A stretch of DNA of 64,000 nt from Anisakis pegreffii (taxonomy: Eukaryota > Nematoda > Chromadorea > Rhabditida > Anisakidae). The stretch spans positions 62,001 through 126,000 of the forward strand of contig JAPYMA010003030.1 of NCBI GenBank assembly GCA_035041965.1. Direction: 5' to 3'. Both the position numbers and the translations under genes were made by a program. The notes beneath the pieces were generated by a model that was not told where the DNA came from, ran no database searches, and saw nothing but the letters and a program-made list of their open reading frames with translations. Shown here piece by piece: positions 50,926 to 63,765 of the stretch (position 1 is its first letter; the number at the start of each line of letters is the position of its first letter).

Positions 50926-53900
50926 ATGGACAATCCCAACACCGTTTCATATTCACCAAGCGATGAACCGTTCTTAATACATAACTCGTCTCCGGCATCA
51001 GATAAGGCGCCATCAACCAATGGTTTCGATGCGCAGTTTTGTGCTCAAGAGAAGTCACCTGATTCGGGAGTTGTTGCTGATGGGGATACGGACACTGATT
51101 CTACAACGGCTCTGGAATTTGATCGACGCAAATCTCTTTCTGAGGTTTGCTCTCGCGACATATTTTACATCCTGACCTTTACTTCGTATTACTACTAACG
51201 TCATTTATACATTTTTAGGACAAACCAGCAAATGAGAAGGATAGCGCAGATAAGTGTGCTGATGCTGCTGCTGCAGATGAAGATGATTATGAAGAGGACA
51301 ATGGATTCATAAGTCCAACCTCAATAAATGACCATTATTTCACATTTCCGAGATTCGACAGGAAGCGACGATTTTTTGATATTCATGCAATATCAAATTG
51401 TGATGATCAATTCCAAAAGAGTTTAGCTGAAGCCACCGAGAGGCGACGATGTGCACAAATAGCGATGAAAAGAGTGAGTTTTCTTCTGTGATGGATTGAG
51501 TTGATTCACTGACGACATTTTGTTCCGACTTTTGGGGCAGTTACGACAACTTGAGTCGTTTTGGGACTCGTCTGGGAACTCACACTGGTTTCGATTTCGG
51601 TGAGGCTGGAAAATAAACCCTAATAAAGACTGTATTGAGTCATTCTCCATAGTCTCAAAAAAGACCAATTGATTGATTGTTAAACTTCAGAAACGATTGA
51701 GTTTGACTTGTGGCATCGGCGAGTACGTATCGAGAATACGATGTGAAGAGAGCTCACCTTCTGAGGAACCTCAGCAAGAAGAAGATCTAACGAATGATAC
51801 TGATAGAGAACGAATAGTATTGGATAAATTTGGCAGAAAAGTTGATAGTTCTGAGACGAATGATGCCACCACATGTATGCAACGAACATGGCGATACAGT
51901 CAAGAGATACTCCAATATTCAGGTGAATCGGGTCGGTTGAAAAAATAATCCTCATTTTTGTTATGATTATTATTATTCTTGCAATAATGCGTATTATTAT
52001 CACTACTACCCACAATCATGAATCAATGCTCATTGATAGGAAAGTGATTGACTGTGTAGTTGATTTCATTCGATGTGTTTGTGGATCAGTTGATTGATTA
52101 TTCGCATTAATTTCAAACTTTGAATAAAAGTTACAAGTATTCATATTTGTAACTGTTTATAGGTGAGCATTCAAACACGGCTAATACATCGTCGCGTATG
52201 TGTGATGATAACAGGTTCAATGACCTGCCCGCACCACCACCCCATCCGACCGATCCTGAACAGGTGAGGTTATAACAGACTTTTATTTTTGAGTGTTTAC
52301 TTATCGTTTAACACAAATCATCACCGAGTTATTCATCCAGCAGTGATATGTTGATTGTATTCAAAAGTGCATTGCTTTTTTATGTAACTGGTGATTCAAC
52401 ATTTGTTTATTATCGTAGAGAACATTTGCTTTGAGGTTAGTTGTTGGTGGTGTGGAATATATTTTTGATGGATTATTTTTTTAAGATACGCAGATTGATT
52501 CGTTCGAAAATGGTTCGATGTAAGAAATGTGGGAGTCGTTTCATTGAGAAGAATATTCTGGAAAGACACTTACGTGACAATCATCCGATTGAATATGTCG
52601 CTTTTTTGAAGCAACAGGAGGATGAAATCAATGAACAACGGTTAGTTGTTGGAGGTTGATTGACGATTCATTCACTCGTAATATCACTTTGCACAATACA
52701 AATATGAGACTGAGTTTGGATACGGCACATTCATTTGCTCATTTAGTTGACAATATATTAATGTTGAGAGGAATGTTGTTGATTGCAGATTAGCTGAAAT
52801 AGAAGCGAATCGAATTGAAGAGTTGGCATCCGGTGGATTCATTCCTCCAGAAGACGCGATTGCTGCGAATAGTTTCGATGTGGAATTAAAAGAGTAATAT
52901 TGCTTTTTCAGATTCAATTTTTGGATTGTTTATTTATCGAAGTTCGAAGAGCAATTGGGAATATGGGTTTTTTGTTTGTTCAATTACATTTTTTGTTTGT
53001 GCAGACACGAAGATATAAAATATGATTGAATTTAGTATACCGTTACCGGGCGAGTTGAGCGGTGGAAAACCGGCACGTTTCGACGGGCAAGGATTTCTTC
53101 GGCAACCGAAACGAATTTTCAGAAAAAAGGTTTGATTTGGATTGTTGGATTTAAGTGTTTTTGTGTGAGATTGAAGCAGACTTCTTGTAATGAGTCGTTT
53201 AATTTTAGTATGCCATTCAGATCGTTACATCGATTTGAATAATGAACAGGTTTTTCTGGGGAGGAGGGAAGGTGGCGAACAGTTTTGCAAAAGCATTGTG
53301 CATTTCAGATCTCACCGCAGTGTCCGTTTTGTGATAAACGTTTTCGAAATGAAGTCTCACTGAAGAAACACTTCAAAAAGAAGCATCCGGATTCGTTGGA
53401 GTTCACTCAATGCCTGAAATGTTTTAAAGCGATTCCATCTGAAGATAAACTACCCACTCATCAATGCGATTTGGTTAGTCCATTCGCTTTTACCATTCAA
53501 TTCATGTTCATGTGCTCATTCTCGTTTGCACATTCTACACGAATTAGAACGGATTATCTTATCGAATAAGGTGATTCTGCGCCGATCATTGGTTTAGAAT
53601 TTGTTTTGGTTGGTTTTTATTTGTCTTTTAGCATCTCCAATTTTGTAGCGAACACATTTCTTTGACTGATCTGAGCTAGTTACATATTCACGTTGCTGCT
53701 TCGGGCTTGAGAAAAGTGCTGCTGACGGCAAGACAAGACTGCTGGCTTTCAGTTAGACTGTCATGCTGGATTACGAGTTAAGAGATTTAAAAGATTGTAA
53801 TGTTTGGACATATTTCAGTCGTATGTATGTTTCGAGTGCACACCAATTCGGAATCTGTGCACACAAAGACGACTCTACTTCCATCGTTCGAAATTTCATC

Positions 53901-55162
53901 GTGGCGCTAATTCTGGTTTCAAGTGTAATTTGTGTACAATGAAGTTTTTGACACCTCGCAAACTACGAAAGCACAAGAAAATGGCTCACGTCTTCACGAG
54001 AACGTATCAGTGTCATTTCTGTGAAGAGCTCTTCACCAGTGAATGCTCGGTGCGTTTGGTTGTCACTCATTTGCGAGCAGAAAGTCGTCAATTCTCTTGA
54101 ATTCGCACTTTACCTAATGACAGATATAGAGGATAGTTTAGCGATTGGATAAATCGAAATTGAATAAATTGGAAAAATAGTTTAGCGATAAATTAAATAA
54201 ATTAAAGTTTTGCTAAATTGTTTCAAACAGTTTAGCGATAAATTAAATTAGATAAATCGATTGGTTGTTTCAACGATTGAAAGTATTTCTTTCAATATCA
54301 AACAGAATAAATCATATTAAAGTATTGCTGATTGTTAGATTAGTTTGCGGGATTGATTTCATTTTGTTGACTTTTAGGTCTGTCTAAAACACTTTAATGA
54401 GAGATTTTCGTTTCGTAATTGGTAAATTATAAAGTGATGAATGTTTGGCTTTAAGGTGATAACACACGAACGCATCCATACGGGTATCATAAAGTTTGAA
54501 TGTCGTATATGCGATTATAAATGTAATCGCTTCATAAACATGGAACAGCATCAACGTGAAGAGCATGGCTACATTTGTTCGGTGTGTCATACAAAGTTGG
54601 CTGAATGGAGTGAACTCAAAAATCATACACTTCAAGAGCATGGTGGTTATTTAACGATCGAATCGAATACAGGTTTGACAGTTTTGTTTTTTTTTTAAAT
54701 CTATTTGTTTTTGGACAAACTTGTTGAGGTGAACTAGTGTAGGCGCGGCATCTCTACTCAAAATAAGTTAAACGTCGTACCTAAGAACTTCTTCAACTTT
54801 CGGATCATTTTTTGCAAAGTTAATTTAAGCGTTTTCTCAGATCTGAACTTAGAATCAGGCTTAGGTTAGTGCTTCACCAATCACAGAGGCGCAGTTGATA
54901 CTTTTTAAGAAATATCGATCACTCATTTCAGAATCTTTCTTAGTAAGGGGTACTTTGTGACAGTGTGAAAGTTTAGTGAAATAACTGTCATTCAGCGTAA
55001 ATTTTTCAGCGAAATCAACATTTCTGATTTTACATTCTGAATTTTGAATGTTCTCTCTAATTGTCCTTATTTTTGACTCCTGTAGAAGGTGGTTATAATT
55101 TTGTTATCGGTAAGTTTATCATTCGATGAACTTTTCTGTCGGATCAATTTCAAGTGGACTGA
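50926..55162 (+). CDS. C2H2 zinc-finger protein, about eight fingers
   Basis: Probable nuclear DNA- or RNA-binding protein. Exons: 50926-51144, 51219-51473, 51691-51922, 52163-52263, 52486-52640, 52789-52893, 53036-53129, 53309-53473, 53819-54049 and 54456-54672, all in phase. A tentative 3' end is 55086-55109 plus 55155-55162, about 601 residues in all. The first 270 residues are acidic and Ser-rich without a domain I know. Fingers: CKKCGSRF with HLRDNH; CPFCDKRF with HFKKKH; a degenerate CLKCFKAI with HQC; CFECTPIR with HRSKFH; CNLCTMKF with HKKMAH; CHFCEELF with HERIH, split by an intron; CRICDYKC with HQREEH; and CSVCHTKL with HTLQEH. Only one linker is TGEKP-like (HTGIIKFEC). The start is the first in-frame ATG after a TTTTCAG acceptor-like site, so an upstream non-coding exon or trans-splicing is possible. 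I could not assign an orthologue. Confidence 0.85.
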
Positions 55163-55245
55163 ATGATTAATCGTGATAAAATGATGCTGTGATCATTGAA
55201 GAGGATTGACATTTTATTTTGTTCACTTCTCATCGTCTTCATATA

Positions 55246-55251
55246 AATAAA
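55246..55251 (+). promoter_or_regulatory. Candidate proximal polyadenylation signal, zinc-finger gene
   Basis: AATAAA 84 bases after the tentative stop at 55,162, followed by a second near-match (CAATAAAC) 13 bases on. Confidence 0.45.
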
Positions 55252-57407
55252 ACATTTCAATAAACAATGTTCTCTGCTTCGTCTATTCAATTGACTGTTG
55301 CGTCAAATTGGTCACTTGTCATCCAACGATGCACCTTTTTCTTTCAAATCGAATTTAATTCTTCTTCGATCAGTTTGAATCGATTGATGAGCGGTCATAA
55401 CTTCATAAGACAAATGCAACTGATTCGTTAGTTGTAGATAAGCGAATTGTTGTCCAAGCGATAAGCTGAATTGTACCGAAACTTAACGTTTTAGGTATTT
55501 ATTTGGTCGTTCGAAAAAGTAATCGTCAGCTATATTGACTTTTTGGAATATTTTTCGCAGAGGATTTGCTTTGGAAATTAGTGTTGAACTGTGATAGTTT
55601 CTGGTTTCGATTGAGAAGCAGTGTCCCATTCGAAGAAGAAGTTATGACCGTGTCATAAATCCGTGAAAACTGGAAACGATTTGGTCTAATCACCCGTTTC
55701 AGGCTATGTGGAAAGTCCACGAGTTTGGCTAATGTATAAAGGTGAGTGAGTAGTAACGGCCGGTGGCTGGTAACGTCTCGAGTTGGTATTAATGCTACGT
55801 GTATCATCGCAAAACGAACCCGAATTATTGCGATTCTCATAAATCATAAATTGTACTGTCGTATCTTGTAATCGTTTTGATGTGTGCTTTTTTTTGAATG
55901 TACACTTCTGGTAGCATTTTTGTTCCATCACTAACATTCACGCTAACATAAGTAGCTATCAAATTGTTATATTCGTATTCGATGTTGGTTCCCATCTTTT
56001 TGAGTAGTGTCTTAGCCGGAATTTTCGGTCTGAGAGAACCTGAGTAATCAGAAAAACCGACAGTAGAATGAGGCTTAGGCTTTTTGAACGTAAACATTCA
56101 GGAAAAGTAATTCGGAAGATTTTTTTCGAGCAGATTTTCCCCTGCAAGTTTCTTTGTATTTAAACGATGTTCAATGCCACGAATCATGATGAACTGAATA
56201 ATTGTTTCTCGACGTGTTATTGTTTGATTTCGTTTGGTTTTGATGCTGTCTATCACTTTCAGTTAATATGTATCTCAGTTGTTGTTAATGCTTCTTCATC
56301 AAAGGGAAATTTGTGGCTATTGTTGTTGTTGTTGTGTTAGGATTGATTGATTGCATCTGTAATTTTTTTTCCGCTTTTGTCGCTATCCGCTAATTGACTG
56401 TTCTGAATATTGCTCTCAGATTTGTTGTTAATGTCTCAGATTTTTTCAAATTATACTGCTTGCTCTTATTGTTGCTATTAATCTTGGTGTGCCTCTTACT
56501 GCTTCTAGGCTGGTTATTATTCTCTGCCACTACACCGTCGTAACTAAGTATCCATGCGAGTTTCAAAATGTGAACGTAAGCTTGAGCTGAAGAATTCAGA
56601 AGTCACGTATGGGATCGAGAATTGAACCATAGTGTATCAGTGTTTTATTCTTTGGCTCATCCTTTCCTCTCGTCTAAGTTTTGTCGAACTTTTGACGTTT
56701 AGTATGTTATATTATTGTTATTTCGGGTGAATGAATAATCACTAGGTTAATGTTTCATTAATTGATATTCATTAGTTGTTTAGTTCATTGAGTTTGATAC
56801 AGAACTCTCTCTCGCTCTCCGTTTCCAGCGCGAGTGTTTGATAGCCTTAACCTCAGTTGTTTACCAAAAGTATCCGATGGGTTTGTTAAGAAAAACTTTT
56901 TAGTTTCATTTTGTAATTTCGTCTCGCACTTTATTGCCTTCTATTTCTAGACGGTCTACTTATATCTAGGTGGATTAGATGTTTTGAATAGTTATTGTTT
57001 TGATAGTTAGCATTCAATAGATTGGTTTATATTCTACGTTGTTCATGATGTTAGTTAATTGACTTCTCAATCATCTAAGAATTTGATTATTGTTTTCAGA
57101 TGTAGCATCTCGCGTGTACAATATTGGTTTTGAATTCGTTTCCGTTTAACTCAGATAATATTCAGATCTTCTCTATCGTTGGTTATCTCCTCTGTTGCTT
57201 TCGTTTCAAGTATAATATTACCGGTTGAGTTTACGGTAATCATACTAGGGTCTGTTCTGAATGTGGTTGTTATATTTTAGTTGATGAAATGATTGATTAG
57301 AGTGGTTGGTGTATTTTGATGCCGTGTTATCATGTTGTTGTTGTTATTGTTGCAAGTTTTGATAGGTTTTAAAGTTTTCTATCTTCTCACTAAAGCATTA
57401 TTCATGC

Positions 57408-57566
57408 TATTATTATTATTATTATTACTATTATTATTACTATTATTACTACTATTATTATTGCTACTATTATTACTACTATTATCATTACTATTATTAT
57501 AATTACAATTATTATTATTATTATTATATTATTACTATTATTATTATTATTATTATTTTATTATTA

Positions 57567-57597
<31 letters not shown>

Positions 57598-57598
57598 G
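57408..57598. repeat. ATT trinucleotide microsatellite
   Basis: About 190 bp of TTA/ATT repeats with ACT and ATA interruptions; the purest run is at its right end. Confidence 0.95.
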
Positions 57599-57776
57599 AT
57601 GTTGATATCACTGCTCATTTCTGTAACATACACGATCATTACGATATCATTGTTTTTTTTCAAATTTGTCATTTTGAAAACGTTTACGAAAAATTATTTT
57701 CATATTGTGAAGTTTTTGTTTTGGATCGATTAACATTGTAACATTTTGCTTTGAGTGTTCGTTATGTAAATGTTCA

Positions 57777-57782
57777 AATAAA
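57777..57782 (+). promoter_or_regulatory. Candidate distal polyadenylation signal
   Basis: AATAAA in the context TGTTCAAATAAAGTTTCTC, which looks like a genuine transcript end. It may belong to a long zinc-finger 3' UTR or to an unrecognised transcript. Confidence 0.3.
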
Positions 57783-57817
57783 GTTTCTCTTGCAACTTAT
57801 TTCACTGAAACGAACAC

Positions 57818-58181
57818 ACAGACGCATACCCATAGCCCTAACTTATCCTTTAAGTGGAAGGTTTCGATAGGTTGACCGTGATCAAGGCTGATGTGGGACA
57901 ATCGGCTGAATGTTTCAGTTTGATTGGCTTTTATGTCGGATGAGAGGAGTCGCGAATTAGTTAGTCAAATCCAGTGATTGAACGGATAGTCCTGTATCGA
58001 TATTTATTCATTGAGCTAATGGCGACAGTCACGCATGCCCATATACCCAAGTTATTATTTTCGACTGAAATGTTTTGATAGGTTGACCGTGCTCAATGCC
58101 GATATGAAAGGTCTATTGAATTGCTTTTCTGACAATCTATAGATGAGACATCCCGGATCAACTGGTCAAATCCGGTGATTA
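57818..58181 (+). repeat. Two-copy direct repeat of about 160 bp
   Basis: Copy 1 is at 57,818-57,980 and copy 2 at 58,024-58,181. Shared blocks in order are ACGCAT-CCCATA, GATAGGTTGACCGTG, then GATGAGA and GTCAAATCC-GTGATT. About three quarters of positions look alike, so it is an old duplication. No coding capacity. Confidence 0.75.
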
Positions 58182-59087
58182 GCAGTCGCTAATGAAGTTT
58201 CGGATTTAGATGTCGATTCAGATATTGTAAGCAACAGCACAGTCTGTAGTGCAATATGGTTACTTATATGATATTGATACTGTCTAAAAAGTACGAAGAT
58301 GTCAATCAAATGTTGTTGAACTTCATACAGGTGATTGTTTAAAACAATCGATCTAAACATTAAAGGAGAAGATGAATGAATAGTTTATCGCACTGCAATA
58401 GAATAATGGCAAATGTCATCATATCAGTCAATCATCAAACAGCAATAATCCAAAAGCAAATAAACATCTACAGATATAGACAGATAAGGAAAGGACTTTG
58501 TACGGTTACTGCCAATACATATACACACATATAACTTACAACTGTTTAAGAAATACATACTTTTAAAGAGAGACCCATAATGAACCATCAATAGACTGAA
58601 TATCTCTTCAATTGGACAAAGAAGATGTGGTGAGGAAACGAGGCGTTTTATTTTCATTAATGGTATAATGAAATGTGCAGAATATAGGGAGTTTGCAAAA
58701 TCTTTACAATTTTCAAATAACGTGAAAATTTACACGAATTATCTGAAGTAATTCTCCGTCTCAGCTTTGAAATGAGATCAGTTTCGATGTACTTCAGCAG
58801 TTACATATGAATTAATTCAATGGATAGGAATGAGTCAAATACTTTGAGTTGAACAAATAAATACAATACATCAAAATGATCAATAAATTAAGTCAAATAC
58901 GCCAATAAATATATCATTAATTAAAGATACATCAAAATAGATGAACAAAATGATTAATTAAACAACAGTTAACCAATTATGCAAATAGAAATGGAGAAGA
59001 CAATTGGGCTTAGGCTTTAGTGAGTTGGCTTGAATGCAGCAAATTCGAAGTAGCGTTAAAATTAGCCGATAATGATGAGAGTGAGCA

Positions 59088-59342
59088 TTAGGAGTGATCC
59101 GAACGGCTCTCATCGGACAGCTGGTTGAGACTTAAGAAATCAGAGACTTTCGCTGCGCATGGTATTCGTCTGCATTTCGAACAGAGGGCACTGCCGCATT
59201 CCGCACAGAGCACCAGAGAACGAGCCTTCTGATGACGACGTCTGTTGCGATTTTTCGATTCTTTAATGCGCACCGAATTCAGTGATCTGCGTTTAACACA
59301 TTCATCGCATTCGCTTGGACTCTCCGGATTGATCTCTGACAT
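59088..59342 (-). CDS. Hypothetical Cys-rich protein or terminal exon
   Basis: An 84-residue minus-strand frame starts MSEINPESPSECDECVKRR, continues through a basic stretch (NRNRRRHQKARS) to LCAECGSALCSKCRRIPC, and ends NQLSDESRSDHS. Two CxxC pairs and further cysteines suggest zinc binding. The frame stays open upstream to a good acceptor (GAGATTTCAG, exon from 59,382), adding HRSHFFDHYGAHG, so this may be the last exon of a larger gene. The CxxC-LC-xxC spacing recalls the cysteine-rich tail of piggyBac-type transposases, but the linker is longer and no transposase core is seen nearby. I do not recognise the family. An unrelated plus-strand Ser/Arg/Thr-rich frame at about 59,617-59,780, behind a TTTCAG, may be another exon of something. 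Confidence 0.4.
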   Translation of the reverse strand: MSEINPESPSECDECVKRRSLNSVRIKESKNRNRRRHQKARSLVLCAECGSALCSKCRRIPCAAKVSDFLSLNQLSDESRSDHS

Positions 59343-60177
59343 GCCGTGTGCTCCGTAATGATCGAAGAAGTGTGAACGATGCCTGAAATCTCGCGAAATT
59401 GATCAACTCCGCATTCTTTATAACATCTATCAAGCCAGTTTGGAGTACAGCGCCGAGATTGGAGTGTTTACTCGCACTGTAGCGAGAGTAAACAGGGGCG
59501 ATTGAATGACCACGGATGTTTTCACTAGTAATACTTGAGGGTATGACCTTGCGTTGAAAGGAAAATGAAAGTGCTCACTGAATAAGCGCACGGAGAAAGA
59601 GCGATGCAGTTTCAGAACGAAACATCTCATTATCGCTATCGTAGCCACGAAGTGATCGACACAAAAGAACACACAAGAAACGAGTCTGCAGCTCGATCTT
59701 CATCCCGCAGCGATATGCCGCATCGAAGTAACCGAACAGCAGAGCAGACCACGTCGACTGCGGCATCACCTCCTCGTCAAGAATCTCAAATAGAGTTGTT
59801 AGTCGTCTTCTGGCATATCACATCCTTTCTTGGTACTTTTAGGCGCGTCGCAGAGGGTTCGTTATGAACGATAGTTCTTCCGAAATCATCATCAGTAGTT
59901 CTCGTGATGGAGATATATTGTATTTGAGATAACCGACTATCGTTGTTCTTCGAAATGATAACATAATTCTAAAGGCTTAAAACTTTTTGAAATGGGTTCG
60001 TTTTATACTTCCCAGTCTCTATCATATCTCTCCAATTGTTAGTGATCTATTGGTGAGGCAATGATGAATAGGAATTGTAATAAAAATATACAAAAAGTGC
60101 ACTCACTCGTTCACAGACACGAAGGAGGTTAGGTATTCTGAGTTTATGTGCCGCATGACTTAAGAACGAAACGTCAT

Positions 60178-60345
60178 AAACTGAAATTATTACTTGATTA
60201 ATTATAAACTGAAATTATTACTTAATTAATTATAAACTGAAATTATTACTTAATTAATTATAAACTGAAATTATTACTTAATTAATTATAAACAGAAATT
60301 ATTACTTAATTAATTATAAACTGAAATTATTGCTTGTTTACTGCA
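60178..60345 (+). repeat. 28-bp AT-rich tandem repeat, six copies
   Basis: Units of AAACTGAAATTATTACTTAA plus TTAATTAT repeat with a period of exactly 28 bp, with CTG (or CAG) at 60,181, 60,209, 60,237, 60,265, 60,293 and 60,321. The first and last units carry substitutions. Confidence 0.95.
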
Positions 60346-63080
60346 AATTTCATTTTAGATGCTTATCTCAACTGCAAAAGTAAATGAGATGGAAATATTA
60401 TGAGGCCAACTGCCTCATTCTCTCCACCAAAGCAGCAATATCCATAAAAGTCGACAATTCATCACATTCGCAATTGCCTCGAGGGTATAGAGTGAACGTT
60501 AGAAATATCATTCAGTTTAATGAAAAAAGCCAGAAATATCTCTAGGGTAAAAAATCTAGAAATTGAAGAGATGTAAGAACTGATGGAATATTGTAAGATG
60601 CAAATGAAGACGTACTGTTTGGTGCTATCGGGTATGTATTGTAGAAGGTTGGGCATACAGACTGAACAATTGTAAGCATTTCATAAACCTTGTACTCTCT
60701 ATAATCCACTTCCTCACGGTTCGATTTCAGCTGAAATATTACTTATCAATACCAGAACTAAGCCTATAAGGCAGTTTTTTCATAAGAGAATTATTGTCTT
60801 TGGGTGAGTAATTTGGGCTTGTTAAAGGGATAATTGAGGGTATAAATGAAATTTTCAGTAAATTTTGAGTTTTTTCATCATTGACAAATGTTTTTTTGCA
60901 TTGGTTTTCGTTATCAGTTGCTGAGGTTCATATTTTTTCTGCAAGTGATAAATAAAGTTCTGGAAATACTTAAAAAATTTCAGTGCAAAATTTCAAAATG
61001 AATTTCTTTCAATCCACCCAGAAAGTTCTGCGAGATATTTCAAGTTGCTGCTGACGTTTTGCGTTAAAATAATAAATCCTTGTAGTTGCTAACGGGGAGG
61101 GGGGGGAAATAATGACGACCTGTCAGACCAATGAAAGGGATATTAGAGATTCCCAACGTGAAAAATACTGCTATAAGCATTCAATCCCAAACACATTTCG
61201 GTTTTTTGTCGTTTTGGATTTTTTGTTGCGTTATATTTTGGATTTTTGAAATATTTGGTTTTTAGATTTTGAGTTATAACTTTTGGATTATTTTAATAAA
61301 TTGATTCTGCTGACGTCCAGTTGATCTACCCATCTTTGTCAAAATGCTTTCATTCGTTGGCAAAGAGTATCGACAAGACAGTAATCTTTTTGATAACTAT
61401 TGACAATAAGTAATTTTCGGATACTTTTAGGGAGTATCGACTTGAAAAGTATTAATTTCAAGTGTAGTTCTTGTCTGAAAAAGTGCTTCTGAGAGGCATG
61501 CTAGTACAGTACCGCTTCCGCCCATTTTTCTCGAAAATCGTCTGAATGAATGGCGAATAGTGCTGGATTAACGAATATTGGAACGTCATTTTTAGTGATT
61601 AATCGAAACGTTCGTTTTGCACCTGGTTCACGAAAATCTGTCTGAAATTATGTTTATTTAACTTCTTTACCTCTGCTTTACCAACTACCAACTAACATCT
61701 CACCAAATTAGATATGAGCAATTATTTGTCATTTACAACAAGTTCAACTCAATTCAGAACGAAAGTTATCATAAATATTGCTGAAATGATCGGATGTTTG
61801 CTTGACAAATCGCTCGATAAACTCATTCGACAACCAATGGTGGGATGTCAAGGGATAAAGGTCAAGTAAGTTTATAGCCATTCCACATAATTTGCGATCT
61901 GAACATCCAACGGATACTTGGAATGTGCTCAAATCTTAAACCGGGACATTTTATCGCAAAGAGTGGCAGAGTTTGCTGGGGTGATCAGCCAGCAATGAAG
62001 TGATGATGTAAACAAATCAAACCTGTACAGAGTTGAAAGGCATCGATTTGTAGGGCATTACTCTGGAGCGAAACGGAGCTAGGAATGACTCGCGCTCTCT
62101 GGTGCCCATCCCTTTCGTGACCAACTTACTTGATGTTCCCGATTTCTAAAAGTTCTGCTACAATTCAGAAGAGCTCTGCAAATTCTTGTCCAGCGAGGAA
62201 ATTTCTGTAGAGGATGTGGATATATGTGTGAAACTATAAAATTCGGTTGAGCAGTTGTGACGAAAACGGTCACACAAAAACTCATCAATGATACGGTATT
62301 CAGAGGCTTCTCAAGGGATTTATCCTTTGGTGCCTCGCATATGCACACAGCGACTGAACAGTTAATGAAGCCACTTGAATTTGCATCATATGAAAAAAAA
62401 AACTACTGTGACTTAATCAATCAGCCTTTGCTGTTAATCGTGCTATTGTTTCTATTAAAGTAATCTTAATCTTTATTACTATTTTATGAGCTAAGTATCA
62501 AATAAATTCAAAACATAATATTTTATCTAATTTTCTTGGTTAACTCAAAAATCGAGTAAGTGAAAAGTTCTAATGTCTCAAAACAGATGAAAATGAAGTT
62601 TCATCAGGAGAAAATGAATTCAAAGGTTGAGATGATGCAAAGGGAAAGATAAACTCAAAGGCCGAATGAATCGTGTGAAATGATCACATGAGACCCTTAC
62701 TGATCATATATTTTGGAATCGAATGAGTGATTCTATCTAATGTGATTCATTCTATCTGATCAATCAGTTGATCAGATTTTTGATTTGGATGATTAACACG
62801 TTGTAAATGTCATATCCTATATGAACGTATCCGACCCAATAAACGCACGTAATGTTCCTTGAGGCAGACTGAACAAAGATGACATATCTAAAGTTAATCT
62901 CATACAAGATTACTTTTATCCTGAAGGTTAATATATGTCAATTACTAGAAAATAAGATCTTCCGCTGTAGATATGCTTCCAGAGTACATAAACAGTTTTT
63001 AATTTCCCCGCAAAATACTCCAATTTTGTTTTCCTCGTTTTCAAAAATTTACTTATTCATATTAACTCATCTGATTTTAA
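60346..63080. other. Gene-free stretch, 60.3-63.1 kb
   Basis: No recognised gene. A G-rich dispersed repeat lies at 61,085-61,160. A slightly GC-richer patch at 62,080-62,350 has open frames on both strands without family likeness. Confidence 0.4.
61085..61160. repeat. G-rich dispersed repeat, copy 2
   Basis: A GGGGAGGGGGGGGAAATAAT run followed by ACGACCTGTCAGACCA, AAAGGGATA and GATTCCCAAC, parallel to the copy at 36,400-36,475. Confidence 0.5.
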
Positions 63081-63531
63081 TGTATCGTATTTCTCACAAT
63101 ATAGGGCGCACTGTCAATAAATGGTTTGATTTCGAACTTTTTTCTTATATAAAGCACACTGGGCTATAAGGTGCATTAAGGGAAACAAAACAGTCAGATA
63201 AGTCAATCAGTTAAACTTTATTGAGCGTATTCACAATAACTCCCGACATTGTTCAAACATCAATTAGGGTATACACAGTAGCTCCTAACCTTGTTCAGTT
63301 GTACAACATAAAAAACATAGTCTGATAACGCTAAATCAAACGTTAGTGTACTCACAGTAGCTCTCAAGCTTGATCAGTGGTTACACGCCGTGTACTACCC
63401 AAGATCACTTCGAGGTCAGTAACCCAAATGAATCCATATATAAGGCGCTCCGCTCCGGATTATAAGGCGCACTGTCGTTTTTGAGAAAATTAAAGGCTTT
63501 AAGTGCACCCTATAGTCCGGAAAACACGGTA
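63081..63531. mobile_element. MITE of the CCGGACTATAAGGCGCAC type
   Basis: About 450 bp. The right end reads GTGCACCCTATAGTCCGG then AAAACACGGTA. The left end reads TATCGTATTTCTCACAATAT then AGGGCGCACTG. These are imperfect inverted repeats of each other. Internal copies of TATAAGGCGC occur at 63,167 and 63,439-63,467. Elements with this end sequence are widespread in animal genomes. No transposase is present. Confidence 0.8.
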
Positions 63532-63765
63532 TCTTTAGTACCCACGAGACTTTTGAAGATCGTTTCAAATTTCGCTACGCTCACGATTCACTGCTTTGCT
63601 CATTATTCATTATTGCCGAGCGCTCTTGCCCACTTACTTTCGCCTTATTATTTTTTCGCCCATTCCGATACATTGCTCATAAATAAATGAATATTTAACA
63701 TGAATATTTAATGAATATTTAATTCATTCATTCATTAACTATTCTGCTGATCCAATGAAGTGGTT

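Larger units (their letters stand above)
55163..57776 (+). other. T-rich stretch after the zinc-finger gene, possible 3' UTR
   Basis: No coding exon recognised. AATAAA occurs at 55,246-55,251 and again at 57,777-57,782. The plus strand is T-rich throughout, as in long 3' UTRs, so the transcript could end at either site. Contains the ATT microsatellite at 57,408-57,598. Confidence 0.35.

Noticed and set aside
55526..56147. Overlapping minus-strand frames after the zinc-finger gene
   Set aside because: No family likeness, no consistent splice structure, and the T-rich plus strand fits a 3' UTR or intergenic DNA better.
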